Shown here: positions 10,201 through 19,649 of the stretch, piece by piece | How positions within the stretch are numbered: position 1 is the first letter of the stretch | Layout: each line of letters starts with the position of its first letter | Assembly: GCA_001579985.1 (NCBI GenBank) | Contig: LRSR01014165.1 | Span: forward strand, 1-23,606 | DNA: 23,606 nt | Source of the DNA: Hypsibius dujardini | Taxonomy: Eukaryota; Tardigrada; Eutardigrada; Parachela; Hypsibiidae | Direction: 5' to 3' | Position numbers and translations under genes: made by a program | Notes under the pieces: model-generated | Told to the model about the DNA's origin: nothing | Seen by the model: the letters and a program-made list of their open reading frames with translations, nothing else | The model's database searches: none

Positions 10201-10269
10201 CTCAATTGCCAACAGAGTGCTCACTTTCGCACGGCCCTTCTGCTCGATGGCAGTGCCTTTGAGCTCCAT
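4273..10269 (-). CDS. LARS1: Leucyl-tRNA synthetase, cytosolic (17 exons)
   Basis: Class I synthetase that charges tRNA-Leu in the cytosol. Exons (5' to 3'): 10269-10130, 10073-9983, 9904-9824, 9411-9262, 9167-9006, 8771-8659, 8277-8214, 7838-7771, 7688-7445, 7260-7173, 7095-7019, 6829-6635, 6441-6278, 6213-6065, 5981-5846, 5773-5093, 4918-4273. All phases join, giving about 1082 residues. Seen: HIGH motif HLGH at about 66-69 within [16 protein letters not shown]; editing-domain motifs ATMRPETM and [20 protein letters not shown] at about 732-736; anticodon-binding region to the end. Human LARS1 is 1176 residues; the missing part is the C-terminal UNE-L extension. Exon 8 could extend 42 nt in frame to a second donor at 7728, but that would leave a 40-nt intron and an insert absent from human. 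Divergent from the cullin gene upstream. Confidence 0.97.
6919..6981. repeat. Dispersed 63-bp repeat, copy 1 (LARS intron 11)
   Basis: The segment aattttgcacgcactaccaa and following sequence to gtgcca recurs at 7986-8050 with few differences (atccaac/aaccaac, tcgaag/gaaggaag, tgtacgtg/tgcacgtg). Both copies are intronic in the synthetase gene and in the same orientation. It may be a fragment of an unrecognised element. Confidence 0.85.
7986..8050. repeat. Dispersed 65-bp repeat, copy 2 (LARS intron 7)
   Basis: Second copy of the segment at 6919-6981. It ends exactly at the TA where MITE copy A (8051-8170) is inserted, so that MITE probably landed in this repeat. Confidence 0.85.
8051..8170. 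mobile_element. TA-flanked MITE, copy A (LARS intron 7)
   Basis: 120-bp non-coding element with terminal inverted repeats of about 37 nt. The left end is cacacgtggcaaaaaccttg and continues cgctaaccga; the right end is its reverse complement with 1 nt lost (ccacgtgc instead of ccacgtgtg). It is flanked by TA, the target duplication of Tc1/mariner transposases. It has no coding capacity, so it would depend on a transposase elsewhere. Related copies lie at 8817-8938 and 9684-9805. Confidence 0.9.
8340..8654. repeat. 21-bp minisatellite, 15 copies (LARS intron 6)
   Basis: Unit acaaattctgctagtggacca, with a c/t change in acaaa(t/c)tctg and in ggac(c/t)a, repeated 15 times at a strict 21-bp period. 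Because 21 is a multiple of three, all frames without an internal stop read as long low-complexity ORFs on both strands (TNSASGP-like on plus, PLAEFVG-like on minus); these are artefacts. The last unit ends about 4 nt from the exon 6 donor at 8658. Confidence 0.97.
8817..8938. mobile_element. TA-flanked MITE, copy B (LARS intron 5)
   Basis: Diverged copy of the family. Left end cacacttgacaaaacccttg continues into gcgctaaccgag and is preceded by TA; the right side has ggttagcccaacgtttttgc then cacatgt. The right terminus is degraded and its TA is uncertain (8942-8943). The centre (tgtatatgaagctataca) is itself palindromic. This is the oldest-looking of the three copies. Confidence 0.82.
9684..9805. 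mobile_element. TA-flanked MITE, copy C (LARS intron 3)
   Basis: 122-bp element between TA dinucleotides (9682-9683 and 9806-9807). Its inverted ends match over about 37 nt with only two differences, so it looks the youngest of the three. Both ends contain the palindrome CACGTG, an E-box sequence. The element stops 18 nt before the donor of exon 3 (exon end 9824), so it nearly fills the 5' end of that intron. Confidence 0.92.
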
Positions 10270-11051
10270 TCTTCTTCAGCCGTGAAATGATGTGAGTTTC
10301 AAAAAATGCCGAATGGCCTCTTCGACCGGACGAGCCAACTTTTATAGCAGGGAAAACGGATGGAGAACCGGAGAAATTTTAACTTGAGGATTGCACGTTG
10401 AAAGTAATTTCGTCAGCTTCAGACTGTCTGCCACGCCTCGTCAGATCTTGATCAACGAATCAGGACCGACAAATGACTCATCATCCTCACTCGATGGGGA
10501 GGAGAAAAAGGAGTGGCCAGCCAATCTGCTTAGCACGGCTTGGAATTAAAAGCCCCGTTTTCCACCCTCGAATACTGCTAATCGCCAATGAACACAATCA
10601 TTCTTAGAAGTTAGAGAACGTTTAGGAATCTGAATTAGGAACTGTAGAATATTTTTTGCAGTAATTGCCATTGAAACTCAATAATTGAAACACAATACAA
10701 CGGACAAATAGATCAAGAGCCGGGCTGGGGAGTAGGAAGCACCTGTGAAGGGAGGGGGCAGAATATGCAGGGGGCAGGCGTGGCAATAATAACCAAGCCA
10801 ATATTTCCTCTTCGACTTTTGATGTCATTTCTTTCTCTGAGCCCACGGAGCGCACTTTTTTCCACTTTCCACTCGTTGGATTTGCTCAAATTTAGGAAAT
10901 ATATTTTTCCTCGCCTCGCCCGTGTAGTTGTACTTCTACCCTACTCGTGCTCGCCTACCCACTTCGTGGGTGTCTCGCTCATTATTATCATATTTTCACC
11001 TGCGAAAAATGGCTCATCCGCGCGCGTAAGGGCTTCCGTCCATTTTCACTC
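10270..11051. promoter_or_regulatory. Shared upstream region of LARS1 and CUL1
   Basis: 782 nt lie between the two start codons of the head-to-head genes. A TATA box for the synthetase is visible (separate entry). On the cullin side an AT-rich AATATATTT stands near 10898-10906, about 150 nt before the ATG. The cullin 5' untranslated part contains a pyrimidine-rich, cct/ctc-type stretch. Several ATGs and GTGs upstream of 11052 are not supported by family alignment. Confidence 0.55.
10339..10346 (-). promoter_or_regulatory. TATA box of LARS1
   Basis: The minus strand reads TATAAAAG in the context gcTATAAAAGttgg, 70-77 nt before the synthetase start codon. Transcription would begin about 30 nt downstream and leave a 5' untranslated region of roughly 40 nt. 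TATA boxes are unusual for housekeeping genes, so this should be treated as a candidate. Confidence 0.55.
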
Positions 11052-14000
11052 ATGGGAGCTAAGAAAAAGACCACTGCCGCCACTACTAAAGCCAAACCCG
11101 CCGCCGAAAAAGTCGCCATGCCTGTGGTTGCTGGTCAACCCGTCCGAGTACAGTACGCGGGGACGCACCGCATGGGTTCAGTCCAGAGCATGACACTCGA
11201 CGAGGCATGGGAGAAGCTCACTCCGGGCTTCCGCGATGTCTTCCGGTTGACCTTCCAGGGGCAGGAAGACAAGATGAAATTCCCCTACATGGATTACTAC
11301 ACGTAGGTCTCCCACAGTGCAGAGGAAAAAGCATCTTCCTTTTCGTTTACTTTGTAATGCAGGACGATCCATTGATTGAACGATTAGATTTTTGATTTGA
11401 CGATTTACTCCGCTGCGCGTTGTAATATCAGTACCGTAGATCGGTTGATTGGCTTCCGGGTTTTGAATGTGTCGGTTGCTTTATTTTTTCTTGTTCCGGC
11501 AATATCCTTGAGTCATTGGTTGATTGGTCAGAATTTTGACTTTTTTTACCTTCTCGATTGGTTAGATTGGAATTTCGTAGTGGGGGCTGTAGATGATACG
11601 CAACGCAGCCATCATCTTTGGCCAACTAATGAATTAGCGAATTATTTCCAGAATTGCTGATAAATTATATCCCAATTTGAAGCGTACAGGCGCGTACGTG
11701 ATTGAGCGATCGATTGATTGACCCCGTATTGTGAATTATGATTTCATCGGTCAATTTTATGTTGGGGTGTTTCTCACTGCAGAATTGTCTACAATTTCTG
11801 CACCAGTGTCACCAAGGAGAACGGTTCAAATTACGGCGTAGGGAGTGGCGATTTTGCGACAAGGTCCTGCTCAACCCTGTCGCCGGATGGGGCGCCGGCG
11901 AAGTTGTCTGGCAAGATCACCCAGTTCGTGCGGCAACACTTGACGGATGTCTTCCAGGCGGTAATTTGTTGCTGCGCTTACAGATCGCGACTGTGGGAAA
12001 CAGGGCATGATTGAACCTGAGAAGTCCTCAATCACATCTTTGATCGTTGCAGGATATGCAGTCGCGCTGCGGCAACGACCTCTTGACGCAGTACTGCCGC
12101 AAGTGGGAAAATTTTCGTTTCTCCGCCAAAGTCGTTCACGGATTCTGCATCTATCTGAATGAGCATTTCCTACGGCGGAAGAGTGAATTTCGCGAGCGGG
12201 AAATCTACCCGGTTTATGGCGTAAGCTTTTTCGTGTGCTGCCACATCGGTTGATCGATTGATGGATTGGGGATTGAAAGTTTAGATAGTAATTTGATTAG
12301 ACTGGCAAGAGTGTTCGCCGAACTGTCTTAGTTCACTACCTCATCTAAAATCGAAATTATGTGACTTGTTTCCAGTTATGCTTGAAGGAATGGCGGGATG
12401 GGGCTGTGGCTGCCGTTCAGGACCAGGTATTGTCGGATTTCTGAGATTTCCAACCTTTAGTGCTCCGACTTTCATAAATTACCTAGGTTCTGCGAGCCGT
12501 CGCTGATGTGATTACCGCTGACCGAGATGGCAAGACCACCTGCTCATTTATGGTCCGCACCGTCGTGGATTGCCTTGGTGAGCGCTTGTTCCCCTGCCCG
12601 GGTGGAGTAAATTTTGGTGTAAATTAATGCGATGTGCCTTCTGTTTTTGCAGTTGACCTCGGCTTAACTCTCGACTTCAGTGCCCAAGGTGGAACTCCCA
12701 GTCCACACAGCGCCATGAAGAAAGGAAAGAATCCTAATCAGGGGCTGCAGGTGTATCAGGAGTACTTGGAGGCTCCATTTTTGGCCGATACCCGCGTCTA
12801 TTACGACAATGAGAGCAGAGCCTTTCTGGCCAACAATTCTGTGGCCAACTACGTGGCCAAGGTTGGTTTACGAAGCAATTTTAATTTTCAGCGCTGAAAT
12901 GGAAATTTTTTGGATTAGGTCCAGTCCAGGCTGAAGGAAGAAGAAGACCGGTGTATGAAGTACCTGCATGCCTCCACCTGCAACAAGTTAATCAAGACCG
13001 TGGAGGATGTCATGATCACTCAGCAAATGGTCAGACTGCGGGCAGAGTTTATGATTTACCTGGCTGGAGAGAAGGTCGAGGGTAAGTAGGCGTCTTCTTC
13101 ATTGCTGATACTTGTCTTTCCCAATCTGATGGTTTCTTCCTTTTGCAGACTTGAAAGCAATGTACGCCTTGATTTCTCGCGTTCCTCAATGTATGGACGA
13201 ACTGTACAACGCCGTGCAGACCCATATTCGACAAAAGGGACTCGAGGCATTGGCCAAAAACCCCACGGCCATGACGGAAGATCCTCGACTCTACTTGGAT
13301 GCCATCCTGGAAGTAAGTCTGCGGGCCACTTTTTCTTATCTAGCTTAACTTTATTTTATTTTCAATCGTAGGTGTATGACCAGTGTGACCCTTTGATTAC
13401 CGAATCCTTCCGAGGAGAGAAGGAATTCCGAACTGCCTTCGATAAGGTACGGCTGCTTACATCGTAGTGTCCAGTCACACAGGAGACAAATGGGTGTGAT
13501 ACAATCAGTTTCATTTTTCAGGGATTTCACGAGTTTGTGAACGATAATGCGATTACCCAACTGGCCAAAACTTCCAAGAAGTCGTCCGAGCAGTTTGCCC
13601 GATACTGTGATGTCATGTTGAAGAAAGGGTAATCTCGACTTCCTTTGATCCTTCTTACTTTCCAACAGAATTATATTTATTTTTACTTTGTTTTCATGTT
13701 ACTTTAGTGCGAAGAATCTTTCCGAACTCGATCTGGAGAACACCCTCACGCGTTTCATGATTGCTTTCAAGTACATCGATGATAAGGACGTTTTCCAGCG
13801 TTACTACCAGCAGTGTTTGTGCCGGCGCCTCATCTCCAGCCTCTCTGCTAGTGACGATGCCGAAGCCTCCATGATCACGAAACTGAAGGTCTATATTCTG
13901 TATTCATGTTACGCCTTTCTACAATCAACGACAAGACTGAGTACACAGGAGGGTCCGGGGTATGAGCAAAAAGGGACGGAGCAGGGGCTGGTCAAGTGGT

Positions 14001-15518
14001 AGAATACACTAGAGGGTCGGGGTATGAGCAAAAGGGACGGAGCAGGGGCTGGTCAAGTGGTAGAATACACAGGAGGGTCCGGGTTATGGGCAAAAGGGAG
14101 GAGCAGGGGCTGGTCAGGTGGTAGAATACACTAGAGGGTCCGGGTTATGGGCGAAAGGGAGGAGCAGGGGCTGGTCAGGTGGTTGATTGTTCGATTGTTT
14201 GAAAACCACCTCTTGCCCCGCCCCTTTGCCCATTCCCCGGACCATCCAGTGTACTCAATCTTGTCGTTGAATGTATCTTTTTCACCACGTAAACGATTCT
14301 TATTCTATTCTTTTTTATCATCCAGGCAGTGGCCGGGTGGGAGTACGTCACAAAGCTCCAGCGAATGTTCCAAGACATCACTCTCAGCACCGAAATGAAG
14401 AACAGTTTCAAATCGCATGACCCATCCCGCCGGAACGATTGGAAGTTCGAGTTCCACGTGCAGGTTTTGGCCTCCGGAGCTTGGCCACTCAACCCTGGAA
14501 GCATGGGATTGCAGCCACCTGTTGAGGTTGGTGTCTTTCGAGCATTCTCTTCCATTCCTCGCAGGTTTCACGGGGGTTGTTTTCCGTGCAGCTCGAACGA
14601 CCTCTCACGGTGTTTAACGAATTCTACACCAACAAATTCAGCGGCCGTAAGCTGACATGGGTCTACCCCAACTCTCGATGCGAGATTGCTACCAACTGCT
14701 ACAAGGTCAAGCGTTTCTTGATGGTACGAGAGCTTCTATCCAGCCTGCTAATCTCATTCGCATCAGTAACCGGCCTTCTGTTCAGGTCTCCGCTACTCAG
14801 GCGGCCATTATTCTGCAGTTCAACGATCGAGATGTCATCACCTATGGTGAGATCCGGGACGCGGTCAGCGGAAAAATGTCGCTTCCCGACGAGTCGCTGT
14901 TCAAACAGATCCTCGTACTACTGCTCAAGTCACATCTGCTGATGATCAACGACGAGAACGAGAAGGTGGATGAGAAGGACATCACCAGCAATGATCTCGA
15001 AATCAAGCTCAACTTGAATTTCAAACCGTAAGCGTGATTCATGGGAAATATCTGAAAAGAGTGTCTGCTTTCTGAATGGAATTGTGAATGCTCATTTAGG
15101 AAGACAGTTCGTGTTAATCTCAATCAGCAGATCCGGGCTGAGCAGAAGCAGAACGAGGACACGGCCAACAAGGGCATCGAGGACGATCGGACCGCCACCA
15201 TCCAGGCTGCCATCGTGCGGACCATGAAGATGCGGAAGGAGATGCGCCATCAGGCGTTGATCGGAGAGACGCTGGATCAGCTGTCTAGACTCTTTAAACC
15301 TAACGTCGCTGCAGTCAAGGTATGGATGATATCACCGCATGCATTTATGTCGAAATAATGCAAAGTCGATCAGGAAGACGGGAGTCAGTGGACGCTTGGA
15401 TTGTCTGCATGTGTACCGATGTTTTTCTCGTTTACAGAAGAACATTGAAACGCTAATTGAGAAGGAGTACATTAAGCGGAGCGAGGAAGAGCGTGACTTG
15501 TACACTTACGTCGCTTAA
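11052..15518 (+). CDS. CUL1: Cullin-1 (16 exons)
   Basis: Scaffold of SCF ubiquitin ligases: the N-terminal part binds Skp1/F-box proteins, the C-terminal part binds the RING protein Rbx1. Exons: 11052-11302, 11783-11960, 12053-12220, 12376-12426, 12487-12577, 12653-12861, 12919-13081, 13149-13312, 13372-13446, 13522-13628, 13708-13888, 14326-14526, 14592-14723, 14786-15027, 15100-15319, 15438-15518. All phases join to about 837 residues (human CUL1: 776). CUL1-specific stretches include [24 protein letters not shown] and [14 protein letters not shown]. The neddylation site is IVRTMKMRK, with the acceptor lysine at about 781, followed by the winged-helix end YTYVA. An N-terminal Lys/Ala-rich tail of about 40 residues ([12 protein letters not shown]...) precedes the first conserved helix. 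The donor of exon 11 (AAG|GTCTAT) is weak. ATG 11052 has G at +4. Confidence 0.95.
11303..11782 (+). other. CUL1 intron 1 (480 nt)
   Basis: The longest cullin intron. It is T-rich with many scattered ttgattg/gattgatt motifs (for example near 11371, 11441, 11517, 11555, 11709) but no regular array. I see no exon, RNA gene or inverted-repeat element inside. Confidence 0.6.
13922..14273. mobile_element. Second MITE family, with internal minisatellite (CUL1 intron 11)
   Basis: The element is flanked by TA (13920-13921 and 14274-14275). Its left end, caatcaacgacaagactgag followed by tacacaggagggtccggggt and more, matches the reverse complement of its right end (cattcaacgacaagattgag, tacactggatggtccgggga) over about 75 nt at roughly 80 percent. 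Its ends are unrelated to the LARS MITEs. The inner part of the left arm has expanded into a 61-63-bp tandem array (separate entry). The element is non-coding and fills most of a 437-nt intron. Confidence 0.82.
13939..14184. repeat. 61-63-bp minisatellite, 4 copies, derived from a MITE arm
   Basis: Units begin ga(g/a)tacac at 13939, 14002, 14063 and 14124 and contain ggagggtccgggg, atgagcaaaa and gcaggggctggtca. The G-rich strand is the plus (cullin sense) strand. The same sequence occurs once, inverted, at the right end of the surrounding element, which shows that the array grew from one terminal repeat. Confidence 0.92.
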
Positions 15519-15603
15519 GTGCAGCGGAAGAGGACCAACTATTATGGAGCTGCATATTCAGTGCTTTCGTTCGTTCCCAGTTCGGGCGCAGCCGATCTAA
15601 GCC

Positions 15604-15702
15604 CATGATGATCCATGATTCTTTCCATGATGATCCATGATTCTTTTTACGATGACCCATGATTCTTTCCATGATGACCCATGATTCTTTCTACGATGAT
15701 TT
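15604..15702. repeat. 22-29-bp tandem repeat in CUL1 3' UTR
   Basis: Four to five imperfect copies of catgatgatccatgattctt, with variation between catgatga and tacgatga and between atcc and accc. The repeat starts about 85 nt after the cullin stop. Confidence 0.85.
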
Positions 15703-15828
15703 CTGTTTTATTTTTTTGGAGGCGATTTTTTCTGTTTTTTCAGACAGGTTCATTTTATCTTCGCTGTCTATAATGGCCCCGTGAATTGAGAAATCAAGAA
15801 GAGAATAATTTGTATTTTGTATTTGTAT

Positions 15829-15834
15829 TTTATT
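15829..15834 (-). terminator. Polyadenylation signal of the TRPC gene
   Basis: AATAAA on the minus strand (TTTATT on plus), 378 nt after the TRPC stop codon. It is the first perfect hexamer I see downstream of that stop on this strand. Cleavage would be expected 10-30 nt further on, near 15805-15820. Confidence 0.5.
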
Positions 15835-16211
15835 CAGAAGCAGACAAACCCCGGTACAGGGACAATTAAGTCTGGTTGGAAACGGAGGTCACAAGAACGT
15901 ATCTCAGAGGATCACTAGACTAGTACAAGCAGGTGAAACGCAGCGAAGTGAAATTACAGCAAGAGTTCCATGCTCTCGCATATACTAACGAACAACAAAG
16001 TTAAGCCAAAGCAACTAATCGACAAGCCTTAGCGCAAGACGTTCACTATCCAGGTCATAATAATCAAAGCAGTAAGATGAAAGCAGTAGGATGAAAGCAG
16101 TAATGCTACGGTAGGCATTGCAAGATAGTTATACTCGAACGGCAGCCATAAATTTCGTTCACAAAATGGTATCGGCCAGAGAAAAAATCGACTTAGAAGG
16201 AAAAGTGGCTT

Positions 16212-16651
16212 TTAGCTTGACATTTGTAAGTGCTGCATCACTTTTTGGAGCGACTTCTGAATGTCCGAGAGTTGGTCGTTAGCCTTGTCACGTTCAATTT
16301 TACTGAAAACCGTCTGGATGAGTCTGCCCTGCAGTTCTGAATAGCGAAGTGCCAGCTGTCGTTGAATCAGCGCCTCTTTCGTGTTTATCGTGTCTTTTTT
16401 TAAGATTCGATTCACTACGCCAGAAACCGTTTGAACCGTCGGTACGATGTTGAATGGGCAGGGAAGAGATCGACCCGCGTCGAAGAAATCTATCCAGATC
16501 TGAGTCCGAGCAAATTTCCACTCCAGGTCACTGTTGTCTTCCACTTTTTGATAAGAATTTGACTGAAAATATACCGCTTAATACAGATGTTTCATGTCTG
16601 TTTGCCTATCCGTTTGTGTGCATGTGTGCCTGTCTGTCTGTCCGTCTGTCC

Positions 16652-16709
<58 letters not shown>

Positions 16710-19649
16710 GTGTCTGTGTGTCTGTGTGTCTGCCTGTCTGTGTGTCTGCCTATCTGTCAGTATGCGTCTGTCTGCCTGTTTGCCTGCCTGCCTGCCTTTT
16801 TACCATGACTGCGATGAGCGTGTTGAGAAGAATGATTACTCCAATGACTTGGTACATCCCAAACATTACGTATCCAGATCCCTGTGTGAATTTGTGTTCT
16901 CGAAATTCGTAATCCTGCCAGATGCTCCCATTGGCATAGCGATTCCCAATCACGACATCCGGTGCTTCAGCAGGCGCCAAGCCGAACAAAGCCCAAAACA
17001 AAGTCTTCGCGGTCGAAGGAAATGTCATGAAGGCGTCGCTTTGTGTGGTGTTGCTTCCGTCAGCATTCGCTCGAACCTTTACAGAACAAAGCAACCCGCT
17101 CTTTCAAGTCTCTTTCTCTGAATCTATTTGTGCGGGAACTCTTTTAACGTCCATGCAATACCTGATCTGCATATGTTTCGTACATGTGGTTCAGTCCGGT
17201 AGCAAAACTCAGCACAATGCACACGTAGACGACGAGGAAGCGGACCATATCAAATACCATTTTGCCCATGGAAATCAGCAAGGGTCCCATGCTTCGATCC
17301 ACCTGAAATATGCAGTCAACAACGGTTGGTCATTTTGAACGAAAAATCATTACCAAACTTTAATCGGAACATACTCGAAAAATTTGTAGCAATTTGCCGA
17401 AAGATAAAATGGTTGAAAATCCGAAAAGACCTTCAGCAATCAGTAAGGGTTCATTCCATTCCCATTCCATACGGGTCAGCTCTGGGAGGCCTTTCGCATG
17501 CACATAAGCCCAATACCAGACACCAAAGGTCGAGAAAAACAGAGACATGTTCAGTATGTCGTAGATGTTCCACCAGCTGGAGACGAACGTGGAAATGCCT
17601 TGGAGCTGGAACTTCTTGAAAAGATCCCAACAGTAGCCAATAACATATATAAGAATGGCCCACTCGAGACCGGAACGGGGTGGCCCGCGGTATTTGGCAT
17701 CCCTGTCGTGGTTTGTTTCGATAAATAATAGTATCAGAAATGCTACAACACAAGTACAGGAAAATTATCACTGTTTGAGCTGTTGGAGGTCATACTCGGC
17801 CGGTCGACGATGTTCACATCCACGCATAAGAATTAAAACACACCGACAGAGATACACAGACACAGACACAGACACAGACACAGACACAGACACAGACACA
17901 GACACAGACACAGACACAGACACAGACACAGACACCATTATGGTCCCAGCTAAACTGAACGATTAGTACTTCTTTGCATACCTAAATATGATCCGGTGCT
18001 TAGAATATATCGGTGGATGGGTGGCCGCATGTACTTTTCCAACCACTCGATTGGATACGGTATCACCAAAAAAATCAACATAAAAAACGGAAACAGGCAA
18101 ATGCGCAGTATCATCCGGAGTAATTTAGTGACGGTTGACATTCCCCGCCAGTCCTGCCATTCGTCTAGCCACGCTGCCTGTAGAACTTGCTGGCAATTTT
18201 CATGTGCGATAAACTCCTTCTGATGAGCCTGTAAGGCCAAATAGATCCTAGGATACATGGCCCCAGCGGGAGCACCCATGTGACGTTGCTTCAGCAGAAG
18301 CTCAACTTCCGCCGTGGAACTGCACTGCTCCAAGAGCTGCTTGACAAACTCTCTGAGACGTTCAGCGAGGACTTCATATTTTTCGCTTTACGAAAAAACG
18401 CGGCAAGTAAGTCAGCGCCAACTCCAGGTATAGACATCATTACTAGACAATCAACTGGCTTACGCGAATTCCGCTTCCTTCGCGGTGCAGCCGTGCAATT
18501 CCGAGCAGAACTTGAAGCAGGTCTTGATGACGTCCTTGCTGTTGAGACAGATATAGGTCGGACTGCAGACGGCCCGGTAGGAGTTGTACCGGCGTTTGCT
18601 GTACTCGAGTTTGGCAAAATCCTTACTCTTGTTACCGCTGCATTCCGCCCGGCCGCAAAGGCAACCGGGAGGATGAGGTCGTACCAGTTTGTGACCGCGA
18701 TCGACCAGCAACTTGACCATGTTGAAGTCATCTGCATGCAAACAGTGCCGACATAGCAGAGAGAAACAACTGGACTTCAGCTTGTGTGGCTGAACAAAAT
18801 GGATTCTTCACGTGACTTACCGAGATGAGCCGCCAACATCAGTGGTGTAATATCCGGAGTGAAGTCAACGCTGTCAGGGACCGGTCGGAACTCGGCTCTT
18901 TCGTTTTTGCGTCTGAAAATATTTATTCCGGATCTTTTGCGATGATCTTTGCGTAGTCTTCCACACAGCTGTCTGTTGTCTGTCGCCGGTATGCACAACG
19001 CTGTTCCATCTATGCGTTGTCTGTACATCTGAGCAGGTAGCGATCTTCAGTCCACGTACCTCAGGCCTTCCAGTAGCAACGTCACCACCTCGGTGTTGCC
19101 TAGCTCGACCGCGTGCAACACCGTGTCACCCACGTAGATGTTCCCTCTGCTGACCAGAAAGTTGATCATCTCAAAGTTCTCATTCCGCACGGCACGATGC
19201 AGTCCCGTGATGCCGTGGATGTCACGGCAGTTAATGTTGCAGCTCGGATGTTCCTGCAACGCGGTCCATCAGTCCCAGCTCTAAGCATTCGAACCCGCCA
19301 CTCGGTTAAGACAGTTTGTGCATACCTCCAAAAACTTCTCGACATTCGGTACACTTGCGTCTTCCACTAGGACGAGAAAGTTCCTCTCGTCGACCGGCAA
19401 GTTGGCCAGCGTTACACTGACCGATGAGAGGGACCGATTGGCCGTCAGCTCTAGCAACTGACTCGCACCCGAACGGGCTGACCGAGTCGCCACGCTTTCA
19501 CGATCCGTGCTGTCGTATTGCCGACGCGTGGACGGAGTACCCGGTCTGGACCGCTTTGGTCCACGAGGTGTGCTGTAGTCTTGTAGCGGATCGTCGTCGT
19601 CATCGTCATCATCGCTGGTGTCGCGGTCACGGAGCTTTCGGTTGTCCAT
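16212..19649 (-). CDS. TRPC-family cation channel (9 exons)
   Basis: Plasma-membrane cation channel, normally opened downstream of phospholipase C. Exons (5' to 3'): 19649-19326, 19253-19060, 18912-18821, 18731-18464, 18385-17982, 17742-17375, 17302-17162, 17076-16804, 16562-16212; all phases join, about 804 residues. The N-terminus has eight aspartates (about 13-20). Ankyrin repeats follow (NINCRDIHGITGLHRAVRNE, LHAVELGNTEVVTLLLEG, TPDITPLMLAAH). The TRPC zinc site is present: H223, C227, C229, C234, with two extra residues before the last cysteine. The membrane part starts at about residue 315; the pore helix carries LFWALFGL (LFW about 623-625); after the last membrane helix comes the TRP box EWKFAR (about 702-707), ending about 100 residues later without a long tail. 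Closest in feel to arthropod TRP-gamma and vertebrate TRPC3-7. The last intron holds a CTGT array and intron 5 a CAGACA array. Confidence 0.95.
16593..16799. repeat. (CTGT)n microsatellite in the last TRPC intron
   Basis: Near-pure CTGT from about 16628 to 16709, with interrupted TGTG/CTGC variants on both sides. On the minus strand it reads (CAGA/ACAG)n and starts about 5 nt after the donor of exon 8 (exon end 16804). The Cys/Leu/Ser/Val-rich ORFs read through it on the plus strand are artefacts. Confidence 0.95.
17854..17935. repeat. (ACAGAC)n hexanucleotide array in TRPC intron 5
   Basis: About 13 nearly perfect copies of a six-base unit. The Asp-Thr repeats seen in one plus frame are a by-product. 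The array lies 47 nt from the donor of exon 5 (exon end 17982). Confidence 0.95.

Larger units (their letters stand above)
15519..16211. other. Convergent 3' region between CUL1 and the TRPC gene
   Basis: 693 nt between the two stop codons. It holds a short tandem repeat at 15604-15702 in the cullin 3' untranslated region, an AATAAA on the minus strand at 15829-15834 for the TRPC gene, and an AATAAT on the plus strand near 15804 as the only weak candidate for cullin. The transcripts may overlap around 15800-15840. A duplication of agcagtaagatgaa/agcagtaggatgaa lies near 16069-16097. No other gene seen. Confidence 0.6.

Noticed and set aside
10947-11051. N-terminal extension of cullin-1 starting at an upstream GTG
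   Set aside because: GTG is not a normal eukaryotic start, the 35 added residues match no cullin, and ATG 11052 has a good context.
16454-17121. Cys/Leu/Ser/Val-rich plus-strand ORFs that look like cysteine-rich proteins
   Set aside because: They read through the CTGT microsatellite and antisense of TRPC exons.
18291-18756. Overlapping ORFs on both strands around TRPC exon 4
   Set aside because: Only the minus frame with the ankyrin/zinc-site sequence fits the family; the others are shadows.
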